A stretch of DNA of 64,000 bases from Colias croceus (lineage: Eukaryota > Arthropoda > Insecta > Lepidoptera > Pieridae): assembly GCF_905220415.1 (NCBI RefSeq), contig NC_059549.1:7812001-7876000 (forward strand), read 5' to 3'. How positions within the stretch are numbered: the stretch's first letter is position 1; the number at the start of each line of letters is the position of its first letter. The notes below the pieces were generated by a model that was not told the DNA's origin, did no database searches, and saw nothing but the letters and a program-made list of their open reading frames with translations. A program made the position numbers and the translations under genes. Shown here in pieces: positions 42,577 to 57,800 of the stretch.

Positions 42577-43837
42577 TATTATATTTATTTTATTTCCTAA
42601 TATAAGGATAAATCATGTTCATTTTGTGAAGCAATGTACTGCAATGTAAAATCGAACGGCGCTTGCTAAGCAAGATTCGCTCAACGGGATTTGTTTTTGT
42701 TTGCGTATTTTATTTCAGTATTGGCTCAAAGTATTGTTTATTCTTAAGCCGTTTACACACGGATGCGCGTAATTACTATGCCGAGTGGCAATTTTGGTGA
42801 GTGTGTAAATAGCTTAAGCGGCTTTTGAAATCGGTTATGTAGCTAAAGTCAACAACGCCTGCGCAGTGGTACAAGTAAAAGCTATTGTTGATGATGTCCA
42901 CCGAGTGTTTTGTAAATAACCGACTCATTAAATGATAAAGATGACTGAAATTCGTATTATTATTTCATTTCCTACTATCGAAATTATGCATATATAATTA
43001 TTATTAAAAATTCGTAATGTTTACCTGGTTTTTTATTTACAGGTTTTGGTAATACCAAAGTGAGGGTATTTTATTTTTAACTAATTACCTGTGCAGGAAA
43101 ATCTAATTTGTGTAATAATTTCCTACGTTAAAATTTAATAGTCAATAACAAATAAAAGTCAATAATAATAATTAATCAAGTTAATTTAACAGTCAATAAT
43201 GTGGAGACCTAACTACACTTCAGCTAAGACTTTTTTAATTCCAGTAGGTAGGTATATTATCGCACTATCCTGTCTCTCTGACTGACTGAGCTTCAATTAT
43301 AAAATGTTGCATAAAGCATACTTTTACTTAATTATTTTATGTACATATGTACACAATGTACATGTCTCTACATTTATTCACAAATTACTTTCTGTGTTAC
43401 TGTATACGCAAGGTATATATATGTACTATGTATTAATTGGAAGCAGCTTCGAAAAGTCATAATATGATCAATCACGGAAAATTTAATATTGTTTATCAAC
43501 ATTTAAATATTAAACGTTACTAAAAAGACAACTGAAAATCAAAACTTTTCGTAGAATGAATGAATATTCAATTGAAATTAACGGAAGTCAACGCAAAAAT
43601 TACCAAAACAAGGAAAAAATATATTTAACTTCGATTTACGGGTAACTACGGGTAAGTACCTACCTAGGTAGCACAAAAACATTCACAGCTGCATGAAAAA
43701 TAGATTCCATTAATTTGCTAAATTTAATCTATTTTTTGTTCCTCAATTCTCAAGGCCTATAATATAACATAAGTAGTGTTTGGTCAGACATGGATAAGAG
43801 AACTAAAATAAGTTAGGTACGACAATAATATTAGGTA
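42577..43837. other. Intergenic, AT-rich
   Basis: Nothing gene-like recognised; no clear repeat boundaries. Confidence 0.4.
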
Positions 43838-44325
43838 CTAGCTTCCGCCCGCGACTCCGTCCGCGCGGATGTCGGTCTTCGCGTGGATGTCGGTCTCCGC
43901 GTGGATGGTTTATTTCTCCATTTTGAGTAACTGACAATGACATCTTGTAAATATCTATTGGACCCAAATACGGCTAGGCCTATAATAATACGCAACGTGT
44001 GTTCGCGGTTCTACAGAACAACGTCTATGGATAAAACTGAAAAATAAAGATTAATTTTTTTTCTACGTATTTTTCCAGGATAAAAAGTATCCTATTTTAC
44101 GCCCAGGATAATAAGGTATAATTATACCAAGTTTCATCGAAATCGAACCGTTAGTTTTCACGTGATGTCTTCACATACAGACAGACAGACAGACAAAAAT
44201 TTTTTTAATCACATATTTGGGTTTGGTATCGATCCAGTAACACCCCCTGCTATTTATTTTTTCAATATTTTCAATGTACAGAATTGACCCTTCTACAGAT
44301 TTATTATATGTAAGTATAGATAATT
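43838..44325 (+). repeat. LINE 3'-tail fragment, same family as 21052-21376
   Basis: Starts 'ctagcttccgcccgcgac' and ends 'cttctacagatttattatat', with (CAGA)n inside. Relative to the 21052 copy it carries an extra segment (about 43880-44040) and a short direct tandem of 'cgcgtggatgtcggtct' near 43863-43908. Confidence 0.65.
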
Positions 44326-46661
44326 ATTTTAAATAATAATATTGGTATTGATTTCAGTACCTACTTACAGGTTTTATTTATCTACCATTTTTCAAAAGCA
44401 AACCCTCAAGAGAACTAGGTGAATAATTAATATTTTTTGTTATAGATACCCTAATAATGCTATCTAATAAGGTAATAATGATTTTTTTAATGATATACCT
44501 ATAATAAGTTAAGCATCGCACATTCATGTACTTCTCCCTTGTGACTCACAAACACAACAGCTAACTAAAAGCTTTTACCTTAGCTTTTATAGTTTCGACA
44601 TAATATTTTGACATATCTTTTTAGTTTTTAATATAATGTATGTAATGCATTACGATATAATTCAGAATGATTCAATAGATAAAAGACTCGGTGAAATTAA
44701 ACATGAAAGTTTATTCGTATCACAAACATATTTACGAAACTTATGGTCCTACTATAAATGGTAAATTTATTTGAAAATTAGGTTCATTACCTAGCAAATG
44801 CATGCATATTTATGAGATTTAAATGCGGGCTCCATTGAACCACAGGCCGCAGCCCGCAACCTAAAATATGTCGGTCGGTCGGTGTCTGCCGTGCATGGAA
44901 AATCCCCTATGGATATATAACTGGTTTTGAGATATCAATTTGTTGCAATTATTTAAGAACCAGATATTTTAGTGCAACTTGTTCATTTATAGAATCCAGG
45001 TACGGTTCTATTCAAGTGCAATAGATGCTTTTCTTGTTTTATCATTAAAAGGAAAATTTAATTGAACTCTACATTCTCTTTTTCTTTCTCTACACTTTCG
45101 TTTGAAGTTATTCTATTGCATACAGCGTTCGTAACTTGAATGTATTTTAGTTTATATGTTTAGAACATGAAAAGGAATTCCGACTAAGTGCAGGTCGCAT
45201 GGTGTGGACGGTACCTATCTAGTGTCACAATGTCACATACCGACAGAAAAGGGAAACCTATGAACAGTAAAATTGGTATCTATTAATAGCCCAGTTCGAC
45301 AAACTAATAGGTGTCAAGCGAATGGAGAGTTTGCAAATTAAAATCTGTCTCTATTTCTACTGTATATACTTATCTAATCAAATAAAAATAATAGATATAT
45401 AATGATAGCGCAATTAAAAATAATATGACCTATAAGTAAGTAAGTATAGTAGATTCGAAATTCAAATATACTTTTTATTGTAGCAAATAATAAGTTTAAG
45501 TAATTATGGCCAAACTACACATTATATTTATTATGTAGACATAGGCATTACCGCATTAGGCATATAGGGAAAGCATTTTTTGCTCCAAATTACCTGTCCG
45601 TTTAAAATGGGGCCTTCAAGAGTCAATATATTAGGCTAGTTCCATGAAAGTTGGTAAAGCCCACACACACACATAGACTAGAGCTAATTATTTGTATGTC
45701 ACTTATCCGTCATCGTTACATTGGTAATTCAGAAATCACGTCAGTCAAATAATCTCGTTATATTTTAACCTTCTTATCATCATAACCTTGTGAACGATAA
45801 TATCCAGTTTAACCTATTAGGTAACTTAACAATTGGATGTTGATAAAACTGGTTTAATACTTGTATATTTCTGTCAAGTACGAAGTTAAGTCAGGTCGTG
45901 ATAATTGATATCATTACGGGACAAAAAAAAAATCATGAATGATGTCGTAAAGAAACTTAATCAATGAAACAAAAAAAGCTCCAAAATCTAACGTAGACTT
46001 AAGACTATACCTAAGTATTCTGGGCTAAGTATAAAATTCACATAGAGGTATCCTTTATAATTAATTTCTTGCGACATAAAAAAATTATACCTACGCAAAA
46101 CCTAGATCTAAATAAATTTATTTCCTCATTTTTCATGCTTCGATCCCTTGATTTTACAATAATTAAATACAGAAACTTTACCGGTTTCTTCCTGTAGGAA
46201 AATGTTGACTTCGTCTTCCTGGAAATTACTCAATCTACATTTTTCAGTTGTTTCCCATCTTGCAAGATTCATAAGGAAAAAAAATGAAACAGAATGTGAT
46301 GGTATATTTTTAGGGCTCAATTAGCTACAATTTGGATTTTCCTTTCTTATATTTCATATTAGATGGGTTCATTTCATTGCAAAGGCGCGCGATTGATCAT
46401 AAATCGTGAAAAAATCTCAATTAAACCTAAATACCTATATCTATATAAATATAGTTACCCCATTACTAAACGCTAAAATTTTTATTCATATTATACTTTG
46501 TCTTTGTATATAAGATTGATAAAAAGTCTAATTATAAGCCTAAAATAGAATGTAATACCTATGTGAGAAAAAAGTGTAACACGCCCAGTTCACGAGAGTG
46601 GTTACAACGCAACGTGATCCTTTAACGTAAGAGCTTTTAATAAATCTCTTACATGATCAAT
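44326..46661. other. Intergenic, AT-rich
   Basis: No exon or defined repeat recognised; only short low-complexity ORFs. Confidence 0.4.
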
Positions 46662-47887
46662 ATATTAATGTACATTGTATAATTGCATCTATAGTCTGGA
46701 TAAATTATTTTATCTACTAGACTTATTCATTTAAAAAGAACTAGGAGCAAGGTTGTGCAGTTATCACTCTTTGATACAGTGATTAATACGTGAACATAAA
46801 ACCGAGAGGATTTGAGGATCAGCTTACTCGTAAAAAACAACAGTTGAAGAAAAATAAAAAATAACTTCGATAATTTCTTCTTTTATTTCAAGTACCGATA
46901 CGAATTACAAAGAGAGAGACCTACGTAAAAATTTACTCATTAAGTTATTAAAAATTTAAGTTCAAAGTCAATAATGCAAATAGCACTGTAATCCAGAGTA
47001 TAAAACCGAATTGTATCTAATTAAGTTTTAAATTTAATATAGGTACGTACGTTTTATTTAAATTAACTTTCGATGTAAATAATAAACGGCTCTTGAACTA
47101 AAAGTCATAACGACAATGATACGCAATATAATTTACAAACATTGACTATTGACCTCATGTCGAACACGCGATTTTACAACGCACAGACAAGATTTTAGTA
47201 GAGCCTCTTATAATATTATGTCGTGGCTCGTAATAACCTTCTCAAACAATGCGATAAATAATATACCTAATATGAAGGGTGCAGGAAACAAAATAGAATA
47301 TTTCTCCTCAATGATACACAACATTAACAAAGCAAAATTCAATAAAACAAACAAATCTATGATTGTTAAATGCGGTTATAGCTACAACAAGTCTAGTATT
47401 TTCAAATTTCAATCAAACATGACGTATTTTAAATGTGCTTAATATTTGCATTTTGATATAATCAAATAGATAAACACTGGTGAACGTAAATATAAGTTTT
47501 GTTTGTTTACTAGTCAGTAGAAAAGTAGGTGGGTACATTTTATATTAGGAAAATTTCCTGTTGTCCGCAACATTGGGGTATTTTATCTTGACCTTTAACA
47601 ATTTAACGAGTCAATCACAATAGCTCTACTTTCAACAGTAATATTTAATCTTATTAATAGTAAACTGTAAAGCATTATTTAGAATATGTATCTGTAATAG
47701 GTTAATATATTTCATCAGCAGTTCAACACTTTCAATTATTTCTAAACAATACCAAGTTAATTTGTCCGTGAATTTTATTAGATAAATTCTGCACAACCTT
47801 GCTCCTAGTTCTTTTTAAATGAATAAGTCTAGTAGATAAAATAATTTATCCAGACTATAGATGCAATTATACAATGTACATTAATAT
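46662..47887. mobile_element. 1.2 kb segment bounded by perfect 99-bp inverted repeats
   Basis: 46662-46760 and 47789-47887 are exact reverse complements (99 of 99 by eye; outer end ATATTAATGTACATTG, inner end CAAGGTTGTGCAG). The 1,028-bp interior is AT-rich with one 97-codon ORF (47149-47442) of no recognised family. No convincing target-site duplication, so it may be an inverted duplication rather than a transposon. Confidence 0.7.
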
Positions 47888-50800
47888 AAAAAAAAGATAC
47901 TCACATTACATGGGTAACCAAGTGTTAAATTCACTGTAGCAAAAAATCTTTTATGATGGTATAGCTATTATGACGGAGAATGCTGAAGGTTGGTGATTAT
48001 GGTAACTTCATGACTAATATTTACTATTATATTTGGTTTTGTCCGTCTGGCCTAGCTACTAGTTATTATTCTGTGGTCTGGCGTCAAATATCAGCGTAAA
48101 CCAAATATTTTTATCAGGCCTACCTATCTTCTCCATTAAATCCATGACTTTTAACTGTAAATTAGTACCTATCTATTAGTAGAAAAGATTCGTAGCAAAG
48201 TAAAATATGTTATTTCTCAATTCTATATACGTAATAGTTTATTTGTACAAAAACAATAGCAGTTAAGTATACTTGTTACCGCAATGTTTGTATTTTCATA
48301 CGATCAATGAATTTGAATATATAAAGAATGACGTTGGTAGGTACATCGTTTTACTAAATTGTTTTGATAATATGGTTACATAAGCTGCATGGTTTTTTCG
48401 CGTGTTTTTCAGCTTGTAAGAAAATTCAGAGGCTCGAATTCAAATACTAGGTAGGTATTTAACCTTATGTCTTTGCAAATCATATGTAAGCAGAAGTAAA
48501 TAAGTAGCGTTTTGATAAAAATAGTCGAGAAAAAACTTATATATAAACATGCATAAAACCAAAATAATTGTAATTATACAATTAACCATTTTCCGTTCTT
48601 ATTTAAATCGTAGCTACGCACGCATTTCTTTAAAAATAGATAATTCATACGTCACATGTCTGCTCGTACAGTTAATCACATGCACTTCTGGGTCACTAGT
48701 GATGTACAGCACGTTTTGTAGTTATCGATAGGCCGCGGACAAATGCAAGGTCATTGACCGCATGTCTGCTGCAAGCGCCGCTGTTATTACATCAGCCGGC
48801 CTTGTCCGACACGGAACAATGCCGCCGTTTTACTGTAACACCCATACAAACTTAGAAAATAAAATAATTGAATTATAATTAAAATATTCTAGAAATTACG
48901 AAGTAGGTAATAATTTTTTAATATAATCGATGTAGTACCTTTTGTCCGAAATGTTTGGTCACCCTATCGCTGGGAGAAGTCACGTGCTGGTTCAAACCGC
49001 ATTGTTGTGAATGTAATATAATTGTATCGTGGATTTTGTAAACACGTGCGAAATCCTCAAAATATGTAAATAGTTAATACTCATAAGACGTAGAGCTGAT
49101 CGAGTGAAAAATAAACAAAAGTGGTTATTTTGTAGAGAATTAATTCTTAAATCTATTTGTTGAAGTTTGAACATAACCTAATCTCAAATAGTATCACTAT
49201 GGTAACCACAAATTCGAAATATAGGAGTTAAAAACATTATTTCATATTATTTTTATACATGGCTCAGTTTTAACATAATAATATGTAGGTACCTAATTAT
49301 GATTATTAATTATAATGTATTCTAAACAGGTAATCTAATTTTTCCATTCTAGTATCAATAAACATTATTAGAAGGAATCATTGGTCACATAGACCTCTTT
49401 TAAGTTATTAAGAAATCTCTTTAATTCAATAAAATATCAACAAAACCCAATTTGATAGAAATGACCTCGAGATTAGTTTTATTACTGACGCGCGAGTTGT
49501 GACTAACATCTGGAATTTCCTTTGCTTTAAATAACAATTGTGTTTTTTGCTAGAACAAAAAATATATTACGTTTCGACCTTACAAATTACTCGGAAGATA
49601 AAACGACGCAATTTTAGTAATAAATTACGTTATTTGACAGTAATCGAAACAATTAGTTGTAAGGTTTTTGTGTTTTAAACATAAGATTGATAGCTATTTA
49701 ATTAACGATTTAATTAGCTAAAAAAGTCCGGCCTTAATACAAACAGTTTTGTTATGTTTTAGTCCTATGTTAAATAATTAAATTTCAAAAAAATCGTCAA
49801 AAAACATGTAAGCAGCGAATGTTCTTGGAATGTATTGAAGAGAAAAAAAACATATCAATATAAAACTTCCGTACGAAAGTTGTTAATAAATCATGAATGC
49901 CATTCTCAACGTAGGAGCGAGATGCATTCCGAAACTGAATATGATAACACCAATTTTAAATAAGCGAAGGCACGCAATGTGATGCCAATTCAACGACCGT
50001 AGGTAAACGTAGTACCAAGGCGCGTGAAAAGTTCTTCATTTGCGAATATATCTATATGTCACGTCTTCCATTGAAGCACACGTTAAGATTAACATACGAC
50101 ACTGAAAACATTGTCAGCAATGAAAGTAAATTCAGATCATGTGAAATGTGCTCACGTCTTATAATGAATGATGTAACAGTCGGCAGACTTGCACCAGACG
50201 AATTCTTGAAAATGAAACTTATTTTATTATTATTTTTTTACTTTTTACACGTGTAGGTACATAGCAGATGAGCTGTCAAAGAAACTGTAAAAATTAATTA
50301 CTTATCTTACTCAGTAAAAATAATATAATTTTAATCATAAATGCAAAAAAATTAATTGAAATACAATCTTAGTATCATACCCATTAAAACTTTGTTTGTA
50401 AATTGTAGGCCAACGGAAAAGACAAAAAGTATACCAGCAGAATTCATTTACCCGTTACCTTTACCTACCGCAACATATATACACTTAACAATACTTCTCT
50501 TTTCGTATCAAATTTTATCAAAAAATTATTTCTCCACCTATTTGTTAGGCCGTGAAAAGCACCTACTTAATCGATTTCAACAATTTCAAAAATACCTACG
50601 TAATATATATATATAAAAGGAAAATATATGCGGTATTAACATCTTTTTAAATGAATAAGTTAGTTAATTACTATTTAAATTTAAATAATATCGAGTAACT
50701 CCGGAACATACCTAATCAAGCTAAAATGATAAGGAATGTAAAAATATTGTTTAAAGTTTTAAATCGATAAGTTTGAACAAAAAAAAATACTATGTCTATT

Positions 50801-51894
50801 GTTATGGTGCTGATTTATCAAAAAAGAGCATGTATGCCGAGCACATGTGTCAGAAGTGAAACTTCTTTTGTAAAATTCAAAGGTACCTAGGTACCTAAAC
50901 GCGCCTATAAAAGAAGTTTGTATTGTACTGTGTGAACATAATACGTAGGTCACATACCTACCTAAATGTAAACAAGATCAGAATAGTTATAATATGAAGT
51001 TTTATAAAACCAAAGAAGACCAAAGATTCAACAAAGTTTAATGAAATGTCGTAAAAATCTATAATATTAAGTCGATTTGACGTTTTTTGTAGCTAAGGTT
51101 AAGGAAAACTAGAAAAGTTATTCAATAGTTCTATTTCCTTGTCAGGAAATCTTTTTTTGCTGTTTCAGAGTAATAGATAACTATTCATAAATCCAAAGGC
51201 AAAGAAAGTGTTAAATTTATTCTGAATCGGAAGATTTTACGTTGTAATGAGTAAAGCGGCCAAGGTGTCAGTCAGCCAATTAGAGCTCTGAGGCCGACAT
51301 AATTGATAAACTTAATTTAGTGTTCATGAAAATATAACAGCCAGTAAAACCATTATCAAAAACGTAAGATAATGGACTTCCTGACTAAAACATACCAAGG
51401 GAAACCCTAAGGATTGCTAAGTGCCTATTAAAATAAAACTCAACCTTGAAGCTTTTTTAGCACTTAAACTTTTATTAGTGTTTATGAATGTTTATTGTAT
51501 TATAATGTTGCATATATAAGTACCTACACATACATTGATAAGTCCCATTCATGGATTCACAAGTGGATTTTTTACTTAACTTAAACATGTCGGTTAAAAT
51601 TGTCAAACTATAATATTATAACATGGTAAAACTTTATATTCATAGATATAATTACTTACAACATCTTTATGAAATAACAAAGACAAACAACTGACCACGA
51701 TTTTACAATCTAGTTTCCGCTTATGTAGATAGTGTAATATTATTATTGTACATTCACTTCCGCTACGACAAAATGCTACGATTTCATAAGACTTTTCACG
51801 TAGTACATAGTCAACGTTGCTATCATTATTAATAACGTAAAAGTTCACTTAAATCTTTATGAATACAAAAACAAATATTGAATACATAATCACT
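47888..51894. other. Intergenic, AT-rich
   Basis: A short GC-richer patch near 48720-48835 ('ggccgcggac', 'caagcgccgctg', 'atcagccggccttg') could be regulatory or a small exon, but no frame or splice signal supports a gene. The rest shows nothing recognisable. Confidence 0.4.
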
Positions 51895-52089
51895 ACATAC
51901 CTAGTATAAAACAAAGTCACTTTCTCTGTCCCTATGTCCCTTTGTATGCTTTAATCTTTAAAAAAAACTACGCCACGGATTTTGATGCGGTTTTTTAATA
52001 GGTAGAGTGATTCAAGAGGAAGGTTTTAGTACATATATAATTTATTAAGTTATAAACAAAGCGGGCGAAACCACGGGCGGTAAGCTAGT
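51895..52089 (-). repeat. LINE 3'-tail-like fragment
   Basis: Reverse orientation, ending 'gcgggcgaaaccacgggcgg' then 'taagctagt'. Confidence 0.55.
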
Positions 52090-52843
52090 TTCAAATAATT
52101 TATAGCTTACGAACTATAGTTATTACGGAAGTTTAACAAATTAGGGAAGTACGTTGTAAGCAAATTCTAAGAAATTGATTAACAGTATAGAGGTTAACGC
52201 TACTAAGTACATAGGTAAATATAGGTACATTTTTCTATTAAAATTTATGAGGGTTTATTTGTAATGAATTCCAACTACCAGTGAGCAATTGAAAGATAGT
52301 CTAACTGTCATAAAGATGAATGTTGTAAGTAGATGTAACAACAACCTTTAAAGGCCAAATTGTAATTGCAAGGAAATATTGATGACACTACCCTGATTGA
52401 ATACCAATTAATTTCATCGTTCCTTGACATTGTTTTGATTAAAAATATGTTTCCGTTAATGCAGAACTGTAGTTAATGCTTGTAAAAATTCTTACAGGTA
52501 AGGTTCATTTTGTAAATTCCACAATTTGAAAAATATAGGGAGATAACTTTTAGCTTTTATTTTTAGTTCTTCTTATTTTCTTATAAACTTCTAAGTAATA
52601 TGATATAATATGTATTTGCTAAAAACATAAGTTGAATTGTAACTATTTTTTACATAAAAAAAACCAAACTAATCTTACGAAGTATTTTGTGACATACGCA
52701 ATGACGTATTTTAAAATAAGTAAGTAGGTGTTTTTATTTCCTTACATTCCATTTGATCTTAATATCGGATGTATGTTTATTAGATGTTGAATCTGTTTTT
52801 ATCTATATAAAATTATCTACTTTTGGGTCATCGTTTCGATAAT

Positions 52844-52868
52844 ATTGCCTCATATTATATGAGGCAAT
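52844..52868. repeat. Perfect 11-bp hairpin
   Basis: ATTGCCTCATA and its complement around a 3-nt centre TTA. Confidence 0.7.
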
Positions 52869-53464
52869 TTTATCAATAGTTTAATAAATAATTATCTCTA
52901 CCATTGTGGCTTATAATTGGTTTTATCTGTGAGATTTACATACATAAGGTACATATTATGTACTATCCAACTAATAACATAAAAAGCGTAAGTATGTGCA
53001 ACCAGAGCAAATACGATTAATGTCCATACCAGTTAAAAAAAAACAGTTACTTTATAGAATATAAAAAAAAAAAAAAATTATAATCAGATAGATTAAGTTA
53101 TTTGGTATATGATACAAGTATCGAAAATTTTACTAAAGCATCTACCATAGTACCTAGGTCTACATACTATATTATGTGACTCTACATAAACAGACAATAC
53201 CAAAAATAACAAAATGGATCGTCTATTTACTATTACCTACATACAATTTACATTTAAGCATTAGTAACAGAACAGATTTGGTTAGCTAGAGAAACAATAT
53301 ATATATACAAACTAAACAAATTTGGTTTCTCTATATTGATTATTGTGTTTATAAACGTTCAATAATGATGAATTTATGACAATAAAGTCAATTAATATTG
53401 TTACCGTTTATGATTAGTGTGATAGTTTATTAATTAGATACAGACATTATGATACCCGAGAAAG

Positions 53465-53561
53465 GACATAGTATAGGTTTTATCTCGGAAATCCCACGGG
53501 AACGGGAACTATGCGGGTTCTTCTTTGACTGCACGGGCGATGCCGCGGGTGGAAAGCTAGT
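53465..53561 (-). repeat. LINE 3'-tail-like fragment
   Basis: Reverse orientation: 'cccacgggaacgggaac', then 'gccgcgggtggaaagctag'. Short remnant. Confidence 0.5.
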
Positions 53562-53817
53562 AATGAATAAATTGACAAAATACCTGCTTAAAAAGTAACT
53601 TAATATAATAACTATTATAGGCAATGGGTGGTTATAGGTATATTATAATATGTACCCTATGCACCTGCTTAATAACAGTTTATTTAATTTAAACTGGTCT
53701 AGGCCTCTTTTTCTGTTATAAAGTTAAAATTATTTGTCAATTAACCTAAAAACGCAACTGTTTAAAGTTTAAGGAATGTACATTTTATACGACACGTTTA
53801 ATTATATGAAAATTTAA

Positions 53818-53955
53818 AAGAAGAGAGCGTACTCCTCCCTCAAAGGCCGGCAACGCAACCACAATACTCCAGAGACTGGTTGTTCATGGGCGGCGCCAAT
53901 CATCGCTTTCTGTACGGTGACGCGCAAGCTCGTTTGCCGACTTATACATAAAAAA
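53818..53955 (+). repeat. Interspersed retroelement tail ('aaaggccggcaacgc' type)
   Basis: Contains 'cctcaaaggccggcaacgc', 'catgggcggcgccaatca' and 'aagctcgtttgccga' followed by an A-run, a tail pattern I recognise as very common in lepidopteran genomes. Element class not asserted. Confidence 0.6.
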
Positions 53956-54771
53956 AAATCTGAAATAATGAGGATGCTGTTGCATTTGCAAGAATGAAGT
54001 TGCAGTTTCATTGAAACTACTGATTATAATATAAGTATTATCTATGCAATAGAAAATTATAGTATAAACTAAGGCCATATATGACAAAGTAAATAAGGAA
54101 GAAATATCATGATAGGAAAATGTGCAAAATTGCCTGCTATATCGTAATACAAGGATAGATAAATAATTGTAGCATATAAAATATTACAAAAATGCGACTA
54201 GATTTATTGCATTAATCCAGACATATTTTTGTGACGGTATTCAAAAGATATTCAATTAATCGTCATTCCATTATTTTATAGTTTAATCAAAACATTTCGT
54301 TAATATCAGAATCACACAGATTTTTATTATACTGATTTTTAAAACGACGTTTATCGCATTTTTATCGAGGATGGCTTTTTGCAATAAAATAAAACTCGAT
54401 GCAACAGTAAGCATTACAACAAAAATATTAAGTTCAATTACAGGTTAATTACTTTGCTAAAGCTCCCATAAGGTTGTGGCGCCATAAAATAAATTCTCCA
54501 AGCATACTGATGGCAGTCACGAGGTACGAGACCTTACAGCATGCGTGATGAGGACGATTATAGCATAAACTGGAAATAAAACTAGCAATAACTAGTATGA
54601 GAATATGTCACCTGCTTAGTATTCTAAAATAAGAATTAGCATAAGGAATAAAACACATAAAAGCTATAAGCAGATTTTTACTTATTTAGATCCATTTTCG
54701 AGTGCGTTTGCTTAAATGATTTTTATTTACTAAAACTGAAAATCTTAATTTTATTTTTAGACTAAGCTTTT

Positions 54772-54848
54772 CTCTTTTTGTATGCTTTACTTGTACTAGT
54801 AAAGAATATTATTTAATATATGCTTTACTAGTACAAGTACAAAAAGAG
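54772..54848. repeat. Imperfect hairpin
   Basis: Right arm CTTTACTAGTACAAG plus TACAAAAAGAG is the exact complement of the left arm except for a 7-nt insertion (TGCTTTA) in the left arm. Confidence 0.7.
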
Positions 54849-57800
54849 TATACATACTAAGCATACACCTATTTATAATGTGCTTTACTTGAGTGACTCT
54901 ATAACAGAAGCACAGATAACGGACTACGTCCATCGACGTAAATGTGACAAAAATATTTTACCTATATGAATATTGTACGCCTAATTCAAGTAATGATGCC
55001 GTGATTAAGCTTATTAATTATTATCTAAGTACTGCCTAAAAGTTTTGTGTAATTAATAAAAATCTATAGTGGTAAATTTACAGTAATAACTATGTAACAC
55101 ACATACAACTATGAGTAAGTACTTTATATCACCCTAAAAATAATTTAATAAATAAGTAGTTTTGCTTTATTATATTTATTTACTAAATAAAACAAAAAAA
55201 TACCAATTCATACGTCCATCCCATATATTATTATTATGACCTAAAGACCAAGCAAAGAAATAGAAGCCTATATACCTAATAACGTATAATATTTTTCTAT
55301 GCCAATCAACAAACAATCCGTAAGGTTTCATCATGCAATGCATTGCATTTTTATTATCTATTTCTTATCAGAATTAAATTGATGGTGTAAATATATGGAT
55401 ATCGCTATAAAACTTAAAATCAATAAACTTTTTGTCTTTCCTATAATAAGTATAAATAAAAATATAAGCTTGGAATAGAGATGGATTATAAACATTTCCT
55501 GTCATTGTTTATTGTCTTACGGAAACACATGACATTAAAACATTATTTATTTGTGTGGTCCCTTAGATCATCATAGAGTAGTAGGTATATAGATTTCTTT
55601 AGTTAACATATTATATTATAAAAGATCTATCATATTTTGTATAATTTTTCGTATATGAGAGAATGAAATGGTGAATTGTGAAAACACTCAAATCTGATTT
55701 TTTCTAGTATTTATATCTTGTATTTGAACAATGCTCTTAAAATATTTCTGAAAATAATTTTCTATATACTTACTATTAAATATTTATACCAGAATAGACT
55801 TGTGTATTTTATGCAACATTAATTCCCATTTTCTAAACGGAACATATTCTATTCGTGTTAAGTGTCTTTTCTCTCCATAACAAACGCATAAGTTATTTTT
55901 TGTTCCAAGTTTTATTTATTGCTATTTACTTTCCATGTAGAAATAAAATATAATTAGGTACCACTACCTTGTGGTATCCGGTTTAAAATTAGCCTATGTC
56001 CTTTGAATCTTTTGTTTTAGGACATAAAAAATATATTAATTATTTCTATACCAAATTTCCTACATAGGTGGGAAAGATACCTATCCCATTACCCATGAGT
56101 TGTTTTGGGTGAAAGATTTGGAAACATAAATTTTCGCGTTTATAATACTTACATATACAAAATTGCTAGGTTATCGAGTTTCCGTGAAATGTTTGTTACG
56201 CAGAATAAATATTCAATTAAGTATGTTGTTTATTTTAGGGAAAATACCGGTAACCTCTTACGATATAACTTGACTATTTTCCTTAATCTCTGTCGTTTGG
56301 ATCATGTGCATTTTTATCTAATAGCATGCCATTGCATTGATAAAGTATTTAATCCATGTAACAAATAAAATATTGCCTTCGTTCCATAATCCATATGAAT
56401 TAAAGGCTTTTAAATTAATATTAATAAATTGATAAAGCCAGATTTCCCTGGCGACCTGACTACAAATAGGAAGGTTTTCCCTTATATCTCTATAATAAAA
56501 TAAATAAAAGAATCCCTTTTTCTCTTAGTTGTTTGTACGTTATTGCCCGGAAAAAGATCTTTTGATCGAAAAACTCAATAAATTTGTGCCAAAAATTAAA
56601 AAAAAATACGAAAATATAATTTTACGGGTTTGATAATTTGCGCGAAACCATTATGCAACGTCTGTCGTGTCAGCTAGTAATAATACATTGTTATGTAAAC
56701 TGTTTATTTATATACATAGGTCTCAAAGAGTAACTAGCCTATTGGCAATCTATTAAATGCGGTTCAAATTTTTTGGCTCCTTGATTGACTGAAAGGTTGC
56801 CAATCATATGGATACTATATATAGTTTTCCATAATATATTTTAAATATATCGTCTTTATAAATATAGATCAATTCAAATATAAAATTGACTGCATGTTAA
56901 GTACATTTTATAAAATACACGACATTACGTGGTTTTAACTTCGTAAGTATATAGTTATTGTTATGTTATCAGGAAAATTACATTCATTGATGTACCAAAT
57001 GTACGTTATTTTTGTTTCGTACAATTTAAAAATAAATAGTGTTTACCTACAGATAAAAATGTATTTTCGTAAAATTGTTAACTGTTCTCGAGCATTTCGA
57101 ATTATTTTCTTTTGCATTTTCTTTCAACAGACGATCTAAAAATAAAATTATGGGGGCGTATCGACTAATGTATTTTAAAGATAATACTGTATATTTACGA
57201 TTCACTTAATGTAATAATTTAAACAAACCATAAGTTTTGCAAAATTTAGACTTAAGTAGATACTTAAATTTATTTTCACGCGCTTGCTCATCATAATGTA
57301 GAGCTTAGAAGTAAAATCTAAGTAATATTTACAATTTATAACCAAAACTACTTATTTAATGTAAGTAATAAGAATCCGGTTTTGTTAAGCTTCATTTAGA
57401 TGCCAATTTTCCTTAAAGCTAATTAATTATTAAAACCGTTAAGATAAGACTATTTTTGTTGCTGAAATATTAATTTAATTATTAATTTGTTTTCAAGTAC
57501 AATGATTATTGCTATCTAGTATACATAGGTACTAATTTTAAGTGAGTATTTTTCTAAAGAAGAAGTGTTTAATATTCGTTTTATTGTGGTGATCTAATTA
57601 TATAAGTATCAAAAAGCTGGGAAAGTATAAGAAAGCAGAAGTGAGGGTGATATTGTGATAATCTGTGCTAAGTTTAAATAAATTGGCGTTTCAAATATAT
57701 AACAGAGTTAACGAGAGACACCTAATGGATATCAAGTATGTCATATATGTAATAATATGTATTTATAGTTTTTATGCTCTTTGGGTCGTGAGGTAGAGCA

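Noticed and set aside
47149..47442. 97-codon ORF inside the inverted-repeat segment as a transposase
   Set aside because: No catalytic motif, low-complexity Asn/Lys-rich composition, too short.
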